The notes: a model not told the origin generated them from the sequence alone. 64,000 nt of DNA from an uncultured Vampirovibrio sp. (GCA_910577395.1 CAJTLG010000009.1:9109-73108); one strand, 5' to 3'; shown: positions 54,158 to 63,755, numbered from the stretch's first letter. Made by a program: numbers and translations.

Positions 54158-56806
54158 TTACTTATTTTCTATAACCGCTTGTGCTGCAGCAAGCTTTGCC
54201 TGCGGAATTCTGAACGGTGAACAAGAAACATAATTCAAACCAATTTTATGGCAGAATTTAACACTGTCAGGGTCACCGCCATGTTCGCCGCAAACACCGC
54301 CAACGAGAGCAGGATTAACCTTTTTACCTTTTTCCATAGACATTTCGATTAACTGTCCCACACCATTAACGTCAAGGCTTTCAAATGGATTTCTCGGTAA
54401 GATTTTCTCTTCAACATATTTGTTTAAGAATTTTCCTTCCGCATCGTCCCTTGAATATCCAAATGTCATCTGGGTAAGGTCATTTGTACCAAATGAGAAA
54501 AATTCGGCATACTCAGCTATTTCATTAGCAGTCAGTGCTGCACGCGGGATTTCAATCATTGTACCAAATTTGTAATCTACTTCTATTCCTTTTTCGGTCA
54601 TAACATCCTTTGCGGTTTTTATGAGTAATTCTTTAACGATTTTTAATTCGTTAACATGACCAATAAGAGGAACCATAATCCAGGGTTTAACCGCAACCCC
54701 TTCTTTTTTAAGGTCACAACAAGCTTCAAAAATTGCTCTTACCTGCATAACATTGATTTCAGGATAAGTTAATCCCAAACGGCAGCCCCTTAAGCCCATC
54801 ATCGGGTTAGATTCAGATAAGCCTTCAACAATGTGTAACATTTCTTCTTTATCTTTAGAGTCTTTATTAAGAGCTTTAAGAGTTGCTACTTCTTTAATTA
54901 ATTCCTCTTTTGAAGGAAGAAATTCATGAAGCGGCGGGTCAAGAAGCCTTACTGTAAGGGGTTTATCACCTAATGCCTTAAACATAGCGTAAAAATCTGA
55001 ATACTGCATTGGAAGAAGTTTATCAAGCGCTTCTTTACGGGCTTCTGGTGTACCTGCAATAATCATCTTTTGAACCCATGGCAGACGGTCAGGGTCCATA
55101 AACATATGTTCTGTACGACAAAGCCCAACACCTTCCGCACCAAATTTAAGAGAATTTTCTATATCTTTTGGCGTATCAGCATTAGCTTCAACTTTCATTG
55201 TCCTGATTTCATCAACCCAACTAAAGAAGGTATTCCAGTTATCATCAATTTTAGCCTCAACCAATTGAACTGCACCTTCCATAACAAGACCTTTACCGCC
55301 ATCAAGAGAGATGATATCGTCTTTGTGATAAACACTACCGTCACAGCCTGTGAGCGTTTCGTTTGCTAAATCAATTTTAAGGTCTTCACAACCTGATACG
55401 CAAGGTTTACCCATACCTTTTGCAACAACCGCAGCATGAGAAGTTGCACCGCCTCTAAGTGTTAGAACACCCTGAGATACTGCCATACCGTGGATATCAT
55501 CCGGACAAGTTTCAACTCTGACCAAAATTACCTTTTCGCCTGCCTCACCACGTTTTGCAGCTTCTTCGGTATCAAAAACAATTTTACCGACTGCAGCACC
55601 TGGAGATGCATTTACACCTGTACAAATTTTATGTGCATTTTCAAGTGCTTTATTATCAAAGCAGGGAAGGAGAATTTGGTTAACAGAATACGGATCAACA
55701 AGTTCAATCGCTCTTTCTTTTGTGATAATACCTTCTTTTTCCATTTCAACAGCAATTCTGATTGCAGCCGCAGCTGTTCTTTTACCGTTTCTTGTTTGTA
55801 AAATCCAAAGTTTTCCTTTTTCAATGGTAAATTCCATATCCTGAACATCTTTGTATCTTAGTTCAAGCTTTTTTGCAATATCTACATATTGACGGTATAA
55901 ATCCGGCATTTCGGTTTGAAGTTCGGATATCGGTTTTGGTGTTCTTATACCGGCAACAACATCTTCTCCTTGTGCATTTGTTAAATATTCACCGTAGAAA
56001 GTATTTTCACCGGTTGCAGGGTTTCTTGTAAATGAAACACCTGTGGCACAATCATCACCCATATTGCCAAATACCATTGTCTGAACATTTACCGCGGTGC
56101 CAAAATTGTGGTCAATTTTATTCATATTTCTGTATGCAACAGCGCGCGGAATATTCCAACTTCTAAATACGGCCTCAATTGCCTCTTGAAGCTGTATATA
56201 CGGGTCTTGGGGAAATTCTTTACCTGTTACTTCTTTGATTATATTTTTATAAACAGGAATTAAAGATTTCCAACCTTCAGCTGAAATTTTAGTATCTTCT
56301 TTAACGCCCTCACGTTCTTTTACTTTTTCAACTTCTGATTCAAAATATTTCTGCCTATCCATATCCCAGGCAACAGAACCGAACATCGTTAAAAAGCGAC
56401 GATAGCTGTCATAACAAAATCTTGGGTTATTTGTTAGTTTAACCATAGCTTCTACTGTTTCATCATTTAAACCGAGGTTAAGTATGGTTTCCATCATACC
56501 GGGCATTGAAAGTCTTGCACCGGAGCGAACAGAAACCAAAAGAGGGTTTTGACTGTCGCCAAATTTTTTACCCGTTTGGTTTTCAACATCATTTAATGCC
56601 GCTCTTACTTCATCCATAAGACCTTCTGGCATTTTATTACCGTTATTAATATAATCCATGCAGGTTTCAGTTGTTATTGTAAGACCCGGGGGAACAGGTA
56701 AACCTGCATTAGTCATTTCTGCAAGATTGGCACCTTTGCCGCCAAGAAGGTTACGCATGCCTGCATTTCCTTCACGAAAAAGCCATACGCGCTTTTCACT
56801 CATCAT
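54158..56806 (-). CDS. ppdK: Pyruvate, phosphate dikinase
   Basis: An 882-residue enzyme interconverting pyruvate, ATP and Pi with PEP, AMP and PPi. The N-terminal ATP-grasp region (LLGGKGANLAEMTNAGLPVPPG), the phosphohistidine domain with GGATSHAAVVAKGMGKPC (His about 454), and the C-terminal PEP domain (FGTNDLTQMTFGYSRDD, GVCGEHGGDP) are all complete. The start has two adjacent ATGs after GGAGAAA; the first is used here. PPi-linked glycolysis fits with hppA in the same window. Confidence 0.97.
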   Translation of the reverse strand: MMSEKRVWLFREGNAGMRNLLGGKGANLAEMTNAGLPVPPGLTITTETCMDYINNGNKMPEGLMDEVRAALNDVENQTGKKFGDSQNPLLVSVRSGARLSMPGMMETILNLGLNDETVEAMVKLTNNPRFCYDSYRRFLTMFGSVAWDMDRQKYFESEVEKVKEREGVKEDTKISAEGWKSLIPVYKNIIKEVTGKEFPQDPYIQLQEAIEAVFRSWNIPRAVAYRNMNKIDHNFGTAVNVQTMVFGNMGDDCATGVSFTRNPATGENTFYGEYLTNAQGEDVVAGIRTPKPISELQTEMPDLYRQYVDIAKKLELRYKDVQDMEFTIEKGKLWILQTRNGKRTAAAAIRIAVEMEKEGIITKERAIELVDPYSVNQILLPCFDNKALENAHKICTGVNASPGAAVGKIVFDTEEAAKRGEAGEKVILVRVETCPDDIHGMAVSQGVLTLRGGATSHAAVVAKGMGKPCVSGCEDLKIDLANETLTGCDGSVYHKDDIISLDGGKGLVMEGAVQLVEAKIDDNWNTFFSWVDEIRTMKVEANADTPKDIENSLKFGAEGVGLCRTEHMFMDPDRLPWVQKMIIAGTPEARKEALDKLLPMQYSDFYAMFKALGDKPLTVRLLDPPLHEFLPSKEELIKEVATLKALNKDSKDKEEMLHIVEGLSESNPMMGLRGCRLGLTYPEINVMQVRAIFEACCDLKKEGVAVKPWIMVPLIGHVNELKIVKELLIKTAKDVMTEKGIEVDYKFGTMIEIPRAALTANEIAEYAEFFSFGTNDLTQMTFGYSRDDAEGKFLNKYVEEKILPRNPFESLDVNGVGQLIEMSMEKGKKVNPALVGGVCGEHGGDPDSVKFCHKIGLNYVSCSPFRIPQAKLAAAQAVIENK

Positions 56807-56880
56807 AATAGAATTTTCTCCTTTTAAATTTTTAAATATAAAAAATAATTTAAGAAAATTTTATCATGAAAAACAATTAT

Positions 56881-59370
56881 TTATCCTATTTTTTTAAAAT
56901 ATACTGTAGAACGTGCACCAATTTTAACCGGGGTTTTTCGGTTTTTATAATCATTTGTATCAATATTGAAAATTTGGTCTTTGTTTAAAAACTTACCATT
57001 ACCGCCATATCTGGTATCTTCGGTATTTAGAACTTCCTTCCATTTTCCCTTGGGAAGATAAATTTTTACTTCATCCGAAACCACCTCCGGTAAAGGGGTA
57101 TCTTTAAAATTTGTGATTATAAAAAATTCATTTTCTGATTTTTCATACGCAATATGAAGACCGATTACGCCGTCAGAAATAATACAATCGCTTAAACGGT
57201 TTTCATCCGCAACAAGTTTGCCAGATGTAAGTGCCGGGTTATTTTTATTTAAGGTATTTAAATCTTTTGTAAGATTTTCAAACTTTTCAATCAACGCTCT
57301 GTAATTATCCGAATATTTAATTTTATCAAGTTTAGATACTTCAAGTGCAGGTTTGCCGGGTTCATAGCCTTTTTCAACTTTTAAATAATCTTCATAAGGC
57401 ACACTTTCAAATTCTCTAAAAAATCTAAATGGTGTTAAATCAAGACTTTCATCCCCCTGAAATGTCATCTTTGGTCCGGGCATTGCATATGTAAGCGCCT
57501 GTGCCATTTTAAAACGCGCAAAGCTTTTTTCAAAATTTATAACAAGCATCTTGTATGTAATGCCTGAATTTTTATCAATATTAAGAGGTTTTAAAATATT
57601 ATTATAAAAACTTTCATAAGGTAGATTTTGATATTTATCGAGTTTTCCTTCTGCCAAAAGTTTTACTAATGCTTCACATGCAAGGTAAGTTTTTTGAAAT
57701 TTGACATTTTGAAGTGCATTTTCAATAGTAAAACCGTTGTTGTGTCCACCTTTTAGTTTATACAAATCATTTGCCCTGTTTATATCATCTATATTGAGAA
57801 TAATATGTGAATCCAAACTAAGCATAGGCACAAGATAATTAATAACAGGCCTTGTACCGTTATTATTGCCTGTTTCATCATGGCTTGTTGTATATTTTAC
57901 CCCGTATGGAGATTGATATATAGCTTTTACAAGCCATTCCATATTTCTGCCTGTGTGTACTGCATTATCTAAAGAATGGTGATATGAAAAATCCCATTCA
58001 CTATCATATCCAAAATTTTTTAACATTATTTGCATTGTGTCTGGGTTTAAATCTTTAACAGCTTCATCAATTGAATTTATATAGTTACAATGTTCCGTTT
58101 CGCTTTTATTGTTGCAGTTTTCATGTGATTTAAGCGGCATAGTAATTCTCTTATCATGTAATCTGCTTCTATCTTCCCAAAAGCTGTATTCATCAGCATT
58201 CATGCCTTCTCTGCTATCTTCGGCTATAAGAAACGTTTCAGGAAAATGATAATTAATTTCTGCCGCTATTTCTTTCATTGTATAATCGGATTTCATATAC
58301 TTTGTCATATCAAGCCTTAATCCGTCTGCTTTATAATTATGAAGCCAGTTTAGACCTGCATTTACAATATAATCTCTTACATATTTTGAATTTTTACCTT
58401 CAAAATTAAATCCGTCACCAAAATCATCCGGACCCGATGAATAAGGGCCTGTTTTTTGCAAGAACGCACCGTCCGGGCCTATATGGTTAGGTACATAGTC
58501 TATAATTACGTTTAAACCTATTCCATGAGCTTCATCAATTAATTCTTTTAATTTATCCGGGCCTCCCCTGTGTTCGGGCGGTGCAAATTTATCAACCCCG
58601 TCATAACCCCAGTTAAAGCTGAATGTATTTTCCTGCGGCATTAATTCAATCGCATTAAATCCTAAATCTTTAATTTTTTGCAATTTGGCTTTGGCCGCTT
58701 CAAATGTGCCTTCTTTTGTAAAAGTATCTATTTGCATTTCATAAATACGTGCGTCTTTAATGCCTGCCCGGTGCTGTCCCGGGTTTCTTACCATTCTTTC
58801 ATTGTTGGTTTTCCAAATATTTTCATTTTTCCATTCGAATTTAGAGTGGTCATATATTATAGAATATTTTAAAAAATCATCTTTTGTTTGGTTTCCCTGT
58901 CTTGCAGAATAAGGGTCTTTAACTTCTTCTATAGTATTATCAGCTTTTGTAATCAAATAAGAATATCTGCTACCCTCTTCTGCCTGATTTTTTGTTAAAG
59001 GTTTTAAAGTTGTAAAAACACCATCTTTATTGCGGGAAACCATAGGATAAGTTTTGTATTTTTTTGGGTTGTTTTTATCAAGTATTTTTACCTGAACATT
59101 TTTTACATCTGGAAATGTAAAAATCTTAAATGTGACTTCTTTGGTTTTAGGATTTACTGTTGCACCCCAACTGTTGTGTTCTTCAAATTTTCTTGCAAAA
59201 GATACTGTATTATAATAAAAATTTTGTATACTATGGCTATTTAAAGTTGCCCGTCTATTTTTACTTATCGGCGCAGTGTTACCTTGAGAAGACATTTCTG
59301 TCATGTTAATACGATTATTTTTTACTGTATTTGTAATATCAGGGTAAGCACCAATATTAAAAATCCGCAT
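56881..59370 (-). CDS. GH13 alpha-glucan enzyme (TreZ-like)
   Basis: An 829-residue protein. After an MRIFNIGAYPDI start and a low-similarity region of about 80 residues, a CBM48-like domain (about 80-180) precedes the catalytic barrel. The barrel shows IYEMQIDTFTKEGTFEAAKA, WGYDGVDKFAPPEHRGGPDKL, VIIDYVPNHIGPDG, GLRLDMTKYM (nucleophile Asp about 353), LIAEDS (Glu about 382) and TTSHDETGNNNG (Asp about 497). The layout is closest to malto-oligosyltrehalose trehalohydrolase. A large insert (about 410-480) is unusual. No treY is nearby, so the substrate is uncertain. Confidence 0.78.
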   Translation of the reverse strand: MRIFNIGAYPDITNTVKNNRINMTEMSSQGNTAPISKNRRATLNSHSIQNFYYNTVSFARKFEEHNSWGATVNPKTKEVTFKIFTFPDVKNVQVKILDKNNPKKYKTYPMVSRNKDGVFTTLKPLTKNQAEEGSRYSYLITKADNTIEEVKDPYSARQGNQTKDDFLKYSIIYDHSKFEWKNENIWKTNNERMVRNPGQHRAGIKDARIYEMQIDTFTKEGTFEAAKAKLQKIKDLGFNAIELMPQENTFSFNWGYDGVDKFAPPEHRGGPDKLKELIDEAHGIGLNVIIDYVPNHIGPDGAFLQKTGPYSSGPDDFGDGFNFEGKNSKYVRDYIVNAGLNWLHNYKADGLRLDMTKYMKSDYTMKEIAAEINYHFPETFLIAEDSREGMNADEYSFWEDRSRLHDKRITMPLKSHENCNNKSETEHCNYINSIDEAVKDLNPDTMQIMLKNFGYDSEWDFSYHHSLDNAVHTGRNMEWLVKAIYQSPYGVKYTTSHDETGNNNGTRPVINYLVPMLSLDSHIILNIDDINRANDLYKLKGGHNNGFTIENALQNVKFQKTYLACEALVKLLAEGKLDKYQNLPYESFYNNILKPLNIDKNSGITYKMLVINFEKSFARFKMAQALTYAMPGPKMTFQGDESLDLTPFRFFREFESVPYEDYLKVEKGYEPGKPALEVSKLDKIKYSDNYRALIEKFENLTKDLNTLNKNNPALTSGKLVADENRLSDCIISDGVIGLHIAYEKSENEFFIITNFKDTPLPEVVSDEVKIYLPKGKWKEVLNTEDTRYGGNGKFLNKDQIFNIDTNDYKNRKTPVKIGARSTVYFKKIG

Positions 59371-59434
59371 ATTTGAAATCCCCGGTTATATTGAATCAAC
59401 ACTTCTTAACAACGTATGTGACAAAAAACTTTTG

Positions 59435-60064
59435 CTATTTGTTTCTCTGCCAGAATTTCCATTTTGGTATATCGCTATGATAAAATTTTAAAAGCAATAT
59501 ATCACCGGTTGATATATTTACCTCCTGGCCTTCTTCAATATAGGCTAGCGGAGAATTTTTATAAACATTTTTAACACCGGATTTTAAACGATTTTCACCA
59601 TCTTCAGGATTAATAATACCCTTCCCGAAATAGTAAATTTGGCCAATACCTTTTACAAACATGCCGGCAGCAAAGAGTCCGGCATCAAAAGCAGCATTTT
59701 TTATATCAAATGGTTTATATCCTAAGACATTTGCAAACCAATATTTATCTGTGATTTTCTTTTCTGCTTTTAAAGAAGGTAATGTATAACTAACAGGGTC
59801 AACAATTAAGTATCCGTTTCTTTTTCCTCTTTTAGGGTCGACTATTTTTGCTACTTTTGCTGTTATTATGCTATCTTTTTCAAATTTTATGCCGTTTTCA
59901 AAAACATTTTCCTGAATTACTTTTAACTTAACTATATTTTCTTTACTTTCAAAAGAAAAATTCTCTAAACTTTCCACTAAGACCTTATTTGATGTATCCA
60001 CGGCTGCAAAAGCGGGAACCATAAGACAAAGAAGACACAAAATGCTTAAAAATAATTTTTTCAT
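59435..60064 (-). CDS. Secreted protein of unknown function
   Basis: A 209-residue protein with a clear Sec signal peptide (MKKLFLSILCLLCLMVPAFA, cleavage after AFA). The mature part has beta-rich segments (KVLVESLENFSFESKENIVK), and a small-residue membrane-like stretch near 128-145. No family is recognised. It is divergent from the isochorismatase gene across 39 bases. Confidence 0.68.
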   Translation of the reverse strand: MKKLFLSILCLLCLMVPAFAAVDTSNKVLVESLENFSFESKENIVKLKVIQENVFENGIKFEKDSIITAKVAKIVDPKRGKRNGYLIVDPVSYTLPSLKAEKKITDKYWFANVLGYKPFDIKNAAFDAGLFAAGMFVKGIGQIYYFGKGIINPEDGENRLKSGVKNVYKNSPLAYIEEGQEVNISTGDILLLKFYHSDIPKWKFWQRNK

Positions 60065-60103
60065 AATATAATAATATCAAAACGTACTGATTATGAAAAG
60101 GAC

Positions 60104-60658
60104 ATGAATAAAATGTTAAAGACTATGGATAGCTTGGTTTTAATTATAGATATTCAGGAAAAACTGATGAATGCGCTTAACCATGGCATCAAAGAACAGT
60201 TATTAACCCGTGCCCCAAAACTTGTACATGCGGCTAAAATTCTAGATGTAAATACAATAATAACCGAGCAATACCCGCACGGCCTGGGCACAACAATTGA
60301 AGAGGTTAAGTCCGAGCTTAAAGAATATCATCCTGTTGAAAAAACAGCATTTTGCGCTTTGACAGAACCGGGATTTAGTGAAACTATAAAATCCTTAGGT
60401 AAAAAGCAAGTTATAATATGCGGCATTGAAGCCCATATTTGCGTATATCAAACTGCTGCAAAATTACTTGAGGAAGGATATGAGGTTTTTGTACTTAAAG
60501 ATTTATGTGCAAGCCGAAATAAGGTGGAATTTGAATGTGCAATGGATTTATTAAGCAATCTCGGGGCTAAAATCACATGTCTTGAAATAGTTTTGTTTGA
60601 ATGGTTAAAAACTGCAAAAAATCCTCATTTTAAAGAAATTCAGGCATTAATTAAATAA
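60104..60658 (+). CDS. Isochorismatase-family hydrolase
   Basis: A 184-residue cysteine hydrolase of the isochorismatase/nicotinamidase fold. LVLIIDIQEKL carries the catalytic Asp, the Lys is in VEKTAFCALTEP, and the nucleophile Cys in GIEAHICVYQTAAKLLEEGY. It lacks metal-binding residues that would make it a nicotinamidase. Substrate unknown. Alternative ATGs lie at 60113 and 60125. It is 14 bases upstream of the LOG-family gene. Confidence 0.87.
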   Translation: MNKMLKTMDSLVLIIDIQEKLMNALNHGIKEQLLTRAPKLVHAAKILDVNTIITEQYPHGLGTTIEEVKSELKEYHPVEKTAFCALTEPGFSETIKSLGKKQVIICGIEAHICVYQTAAKLLEEGYEVFVLKDLCASRNKVEFECAMDLLSNLGAKITCLEIVLFEWLKTAKNPHFKEIQALIK

Positions 60659-60672
60659 CTTGTTTGGTATAT

Positions 60673-61272
60673 ATGAACAACAAAATCAAAAATATATGTA
60701 TATTCGCAAGTTCTTGTGATTATATTGATAAAATCTATTTTGAAGAAGCAAAAAAACTCGGGGAAGAGATAGCAAAAAACGGTTATAATATTGTTTATGG
60801 CGGCTCTAATCTTGGATTAATGGGGGAGGTTACATCAGCTGCAAAAAGCTACGGAAGTAAAATTATTGGTGTAATGCCTGAAAAACTTTATAATTTCGGT
60901 ATCAATCCCGGAGATTGTGATGAATTTATAATCACAAAAGGAATGCGGGAGAGAAAAGAAAAAATGGATAAACTCTCTGAAACATTAATTGCTATAGCCG
61001 GCGGTTTTGGCACATTGGAAGAATTGACGGAAATGATAGTACAAAAACAACTTGGCTATAATAACAAACCTGTTGTTATTTTAAACACTAACGGCTATTA
61101 TGATGATTTAATCAATTTTTTTAACAGAATAGTTAACGAAAAATTTGCACCTAAAATAACTTCGAACTTATATTTTATTGCCAACACTCCAAAGGAGGCT
61201 GTTGAATATATTAACTCCTATAAATTTCAGGAAGTTAATTATCTTGATAAAAAAATTGTTGTCAAAAGATAA
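60673..61272 (+). CDS. LOG-family protein (TIGR00730 type)
   Basis: A 199-residue Rossmann-fold protein. GGSNLGLMG, MRERKEKMDKLSE, and AIAGGFGTLEELTEM are the PGGxGTxxE-type motifs of LOG (Lonely Guy) proteins. The family cleaves nucleoside 5'-monophosphates, releasing ribose-5-phosphate; many bacterial members have unclear roles. Ala replaces Pro in the PGG. I use the ATG at 60673, as the upstream TTG has no better support. Cassette copy 3 follows the stop by about 36 bases. Confidence 0.88.
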   Translation: MNNKIKNICIFASSCDYIDKIYFEEAKKLGEEIAKNGYNIVYGGSNLGLMGEVTSAAKSYGSKIIGVMPEKLYNFGINPGDCDEFIITKGMRERKEKMDKLSETLIAIAGGFGTLEELTEMIVQKQLGYNNKPVVILNTNGYYDDLINFFNRIVNEKFAPKITSNLYFIANTPKEAVEYINSYKFQEVNYLDKKIVVKR

Positions 61273-61308
61273 ATAATTTTATGATATATTAAAATGACAG
61301 TTTCAAAT

Positions 61309-61676
61309 AGAGTGTTAGGATTTAAGGATTTTAGCAGAATTTGAAATGTTTCAAATCGTCAAAGCAGGGTCAAGCATCAATGATATAGTTTTTCGTTCAG
61401 CAATGTCTACGTTGCTATACTAAATTACCTGCTATATTTCTTTGACACAATGTATGTGTAAGGGCGCCGCCCCGGACAGAGCGGTAAATACAGACATCTG
61501 CTACCCGAACATTATATGGTCAGGTACGCCCCAGTCTAGCGGTGTTTACTGGTCACCTTATGTTGGCGATGGAGAGCTTAAGTTAACCGGAGCCTGTACG
61601 TATGGTTACTGTCCCGGTACTCTTGCCTTTTCGGTGCGCTGCGTTGTGTCTGATGGATTTGAATTTTTTATTTGAA
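61309..61676 (+). repeat. Dispersed lectin-tail cassette, copy 3
   Basis: The leader carries AGAGTGTTAGGATTTAAGG, TTTTAGCAGAA, the inverted repeat ATTTGAAA/TTTCAAAT, then GTC and GCAGGGTCA, then AGCAA...TTGCT and ATTACCTG. The block reads MCKGAAPDRAVNTDICYPNI then IWSGTPQSSGVYWSPY, LTGACTYGYCPGTLAFSVRC and ends at a TGA in the pgk promoter. No ribosome-binding site precedes it. Copies 1 and 2 are at 38890 and 52436. Confidence 0.7.
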
Positions 61677-61700
61677 CAATGTTTATATTTTTAATATAAT
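61672..61700 (+). promoter_or_regulatory. Sigma-70-type promoter of pgk
   Basis: TTGAAC (61672-61677) and TATAAT (61695-61700) are spaced by 17 bases. The leader to the pgk ATG is about 35 bases and contains AAAGGAG. The -35 element overlaps the last codons of cassette copy 3. Confidence 0.8.
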
Positions 61701-61740
61701 GTGCTCAAAACACAAAACTAAATAAAGGAGTGATTATTTT

Positions 61741-62937
61741 ATGAAAAAATCGATTAAAGATTTGGGCGACATCAAAGGCAAAAAGGCTCTTGTAAGGGTT
61801 GATATCAATGTGCCCTTAGATGCTGACAAAAATGTAACAGACGATACAAGAATACAGGCTATAATGCCAACTTTGAATTTTCTAAAAGATAAGGGGGCTA
61901 AAATTATTCTTATGGCTCACTTGGGTAGACCAAAAGGCGAAAAAAATCCTGAATTTACCCTTGCACCTGTTGCAAAATACTTATCAAAAGTTGTTGGTGA
62001 AGAAGTTATGTTCATTCCTGATGTTGATGTAGCTGAAAAAATGGTTGCAGACCTAAAAGACGGCCAAGTGGCTCTTTTAGAAAATATCAGATACTATAAA
62101 GCAGAAGAAGCAAAAGATGATGATATGACTTTTGCAAATGAGCTTGCAAAGCTTGGCGATTTCTATGTTAACGATGCCTTTGGTGCAGCACACAGAAACC
62201 ACACTTCAACCGCTAAACTTGCCAAGGTTTTAAAACCCGCAGTTTCAGGCCTTTTAATGGAAAAAGAATTAAGATGTTTAAGCCAAGCGCTTGATAACCC
62301 GACAAGACCGTTTACAGCTGTTGTTGGCGGTGCCAAAGTTTCTTCTAAAATCGGCGTTTTAGAAAACCTTATTGATAAGGTTGACAATCTTATTATAGGC
62401 GGCGGTATGGCATACACATTTGTTAAAGCAAACGGCGGTAAAATCGGAAATTCAATTTGCGAAGATGACCAAATGGATGTTGCAAAAGCAATTGAGAAAA
62501 AAGCGGCAGATAAAGGTGTTAAACTTGTTATGGCAACCGATGTGCTTGTAACAGATGATTTTTCAGGAAACGGTACAAATAAATTCGTTAAAATTAATGA
62601 AATTCCTGACGGCTTTGAAGGTGTAGATGCAGGCCCTGACTCAAGAAAGGCTTTTGCGGATGTTTTAAAATCATCTAAAACAATTCTTATGAACGGCCCT
62701 GTAGGCGCATTTGAAAATCCTGCATTTGCAGAAGGTACAAAAGCAGTACTTGCTGCTATAGTTGAAGCAACTAAAAACGGCGCAACAAGCGTTATCGGCG
62801 GCGGAGATTCAGTTTCAGCAGCTAAAAAGTTTGCAAAAGCTGAAGATTTTACCCATGTTTCAACAGGCGGCGGTGCAAGCTTAGAATTCATCGAAGGCAA
62901 AATCCTTCCCGGTGTTGCCGCATTAGATGACAAATAA
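61741..62937 (+). CDS. pgk: Phosphoglycerate kinase
   Basis: Makes ATP from 1,3-bisphosphoglycerate in glycolysis. The 398-residue protein has RVDINVPLD, the LMAHLGRPKGE hinge segment, VNDAFGAAHRNHTST, a VVGGAKVSSKIGVLENL motif, MNGPVGAFENPAFAEGT and GGGDSVSAAKKF. AAGGAG stands 8 bases before the ATG. A canonical promoter is directly upstream and hairpins follow. Confidence 0.98.
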   Translation: MKKSIKDLGDIKGKKALVRVDINVPLDADKNVTDDTRIQAIMPTLNFLKDKGAKIILMAHLGRPKGEKNPEFTLAPVAKYLSKVVGEEVMFIPDVDVAEKMVADLKDGQVALLENIRYYKAEEAKDDDMTFANELAKLGDFYVNDAFGAAHRNHTSTAKLAKVLKPAVSGLLMEKELRCLSQALDNPTRPFTAVVGGAKVSSKIGVLENLIDKVDNLIIGGGMAYTFVKANGGKIGNSICEDDQMDVAKAIEKKAADKGVKLVMATDVLVTDDFSGNGTNKFVKINEIPDGFEGVDAGPDSRKAFADVLKSSKTILMNGPVGAFENPAFAEGTKAVLAAIVEATKNGATSVIGGGDSVSAAKKFAKAEDFTHVSTGGGASLEFIEGKILPGVAALDDK

Positions 62938-62947
62938 GACATCTAAC

Positions 62948-62975
62948 TGGTGTACACGCTACAAATAATACACCA
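62948..62975 (+). terminator. First hairpin after pgk
   Basis: TGGTGTA and TACACCA pair around a 14-base loop, 10 bases after the stop. The T run is weak, so it may act with the next hairpin. Confidence 0.5.
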
Positions 62976-62990
62976 TTAATATTATTCAAT

Positions 62991-63033
62991 AAACTCCCTG
63001 AAAATGCTAAAATAGCCTTAACAGGGAGTTTTT
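62991..63033 (+). terminator. Hairpin whose 3' arm contains the next gene's ribosome-binding site
   Basis: AAACTCCCTG (62991-63000) pairs with CAGGGAGTTT (63022-63031), with an inner GCTA/TAGC stem. A T run follows. The AGGGAG of the 3' arm is also the ribosome-binding site of the gene starting at 63036, so the hairpin can both end the pgk transcript and hide that site. Confidence 0.7.
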
Positions 63034-63035
63034 AG

Positions 63036-63755
63036 ATGAAAAGAATAATAAAATACATTTTGCAGCAAGTACTTAACATTCAAGAAAAATATTATGCAAC
63101 AAAATGCAAAAAACATCTTGCTGATATAAAGTATACAACTACAAATTCAACCTCTAAAACCCATGTACAGGCCGGTGTAAAATTATTGCTAAACTCTAAA
63201 ACCGAAGAAAATAAAAAAAAGCTCAATAAAGAAGTTAAAGAAATAGTTACAAAAAATCTTAAAGAACCTGAAACTCTCTTAAAATATATTGAAGAGAACG
63301 GCACAAAAGTATTTAGAATTCCTTATGCTGATAAAATTCTTGCCATTGTGGGGGAGCAAGAAGGCTTTATTACGCCAATTAGGGGTTTAAATGCTGTTAT
63401 TTTAAATATTATTCTTGAACAAAAATTTAGCTTAAAAACTGATGCTATGTTTGTATTAAGGGATATGCCGTTAAATATCTATACTCTTACACATCAGTTT
63501 CATAAGTGGTATGGTTATAGAATGGGCTTGCCGGGTTTTGATGATAAAGCTCAGGAAAAATTTAAAAAGATTTGGGAATATGAAATTGATGAAAATATTA
63601 AAAATTTATCATATGAAGACATTGTATCTTTAAAAGAAGCAATTCACAGAGATGTTGAAGCTATTGATTTTGTAACAAAGCTTGCAAAAGAAAATGAAGG
63701 CGCAAAAAAAGTATTTGAAAACATTAAAAATAAGAATGATGATACAAATATTTAG
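63036..63755 (+). CDS. Unknown Lys-rich soluble protein
   Basis: A 239-residue soluble protein with a basic N-terminal half and a conserved-looking C-terminal part (RDMPLNIYTLTHQFHKWYGY, GLPGFDDKAQEKFKKIWEYE). No family is recognised. Its AGGGAG ribosome-binding site lies inside a terminator-like hairpin, so its translation may depend on read-through or refolding. Confidence 0.68.
   Translation: MKRIIKYILQQVLNIQEKYYATKCKKHLADIKYTTTNSTSKTHVQAGVKLLLNSKTEENKKKLNKEVKEIVTKNLKEPETLLKYIEENGTKVFRIPYADKILAIVGEQEGFITPIRGLNAVILNIILEQKFSLKTDAMFVLRDMPLNIYTLTHQFHKWYGYRMGLPGFDDKAQEKFKKIWEYEIDENIKNLSYEDIVSLKEAIHRDVEAIDFVTKLAKENEGAKKVFENIKNKNDDTNI

Noticed and set aside
38890..61676. Cassettes as template and variable repeats of a diversity-generating retroelement
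   Set aside because: Differences are not limited to adenine positions and no reverse transcriptase is in the window; it remains possible only if one lies elsewhere.
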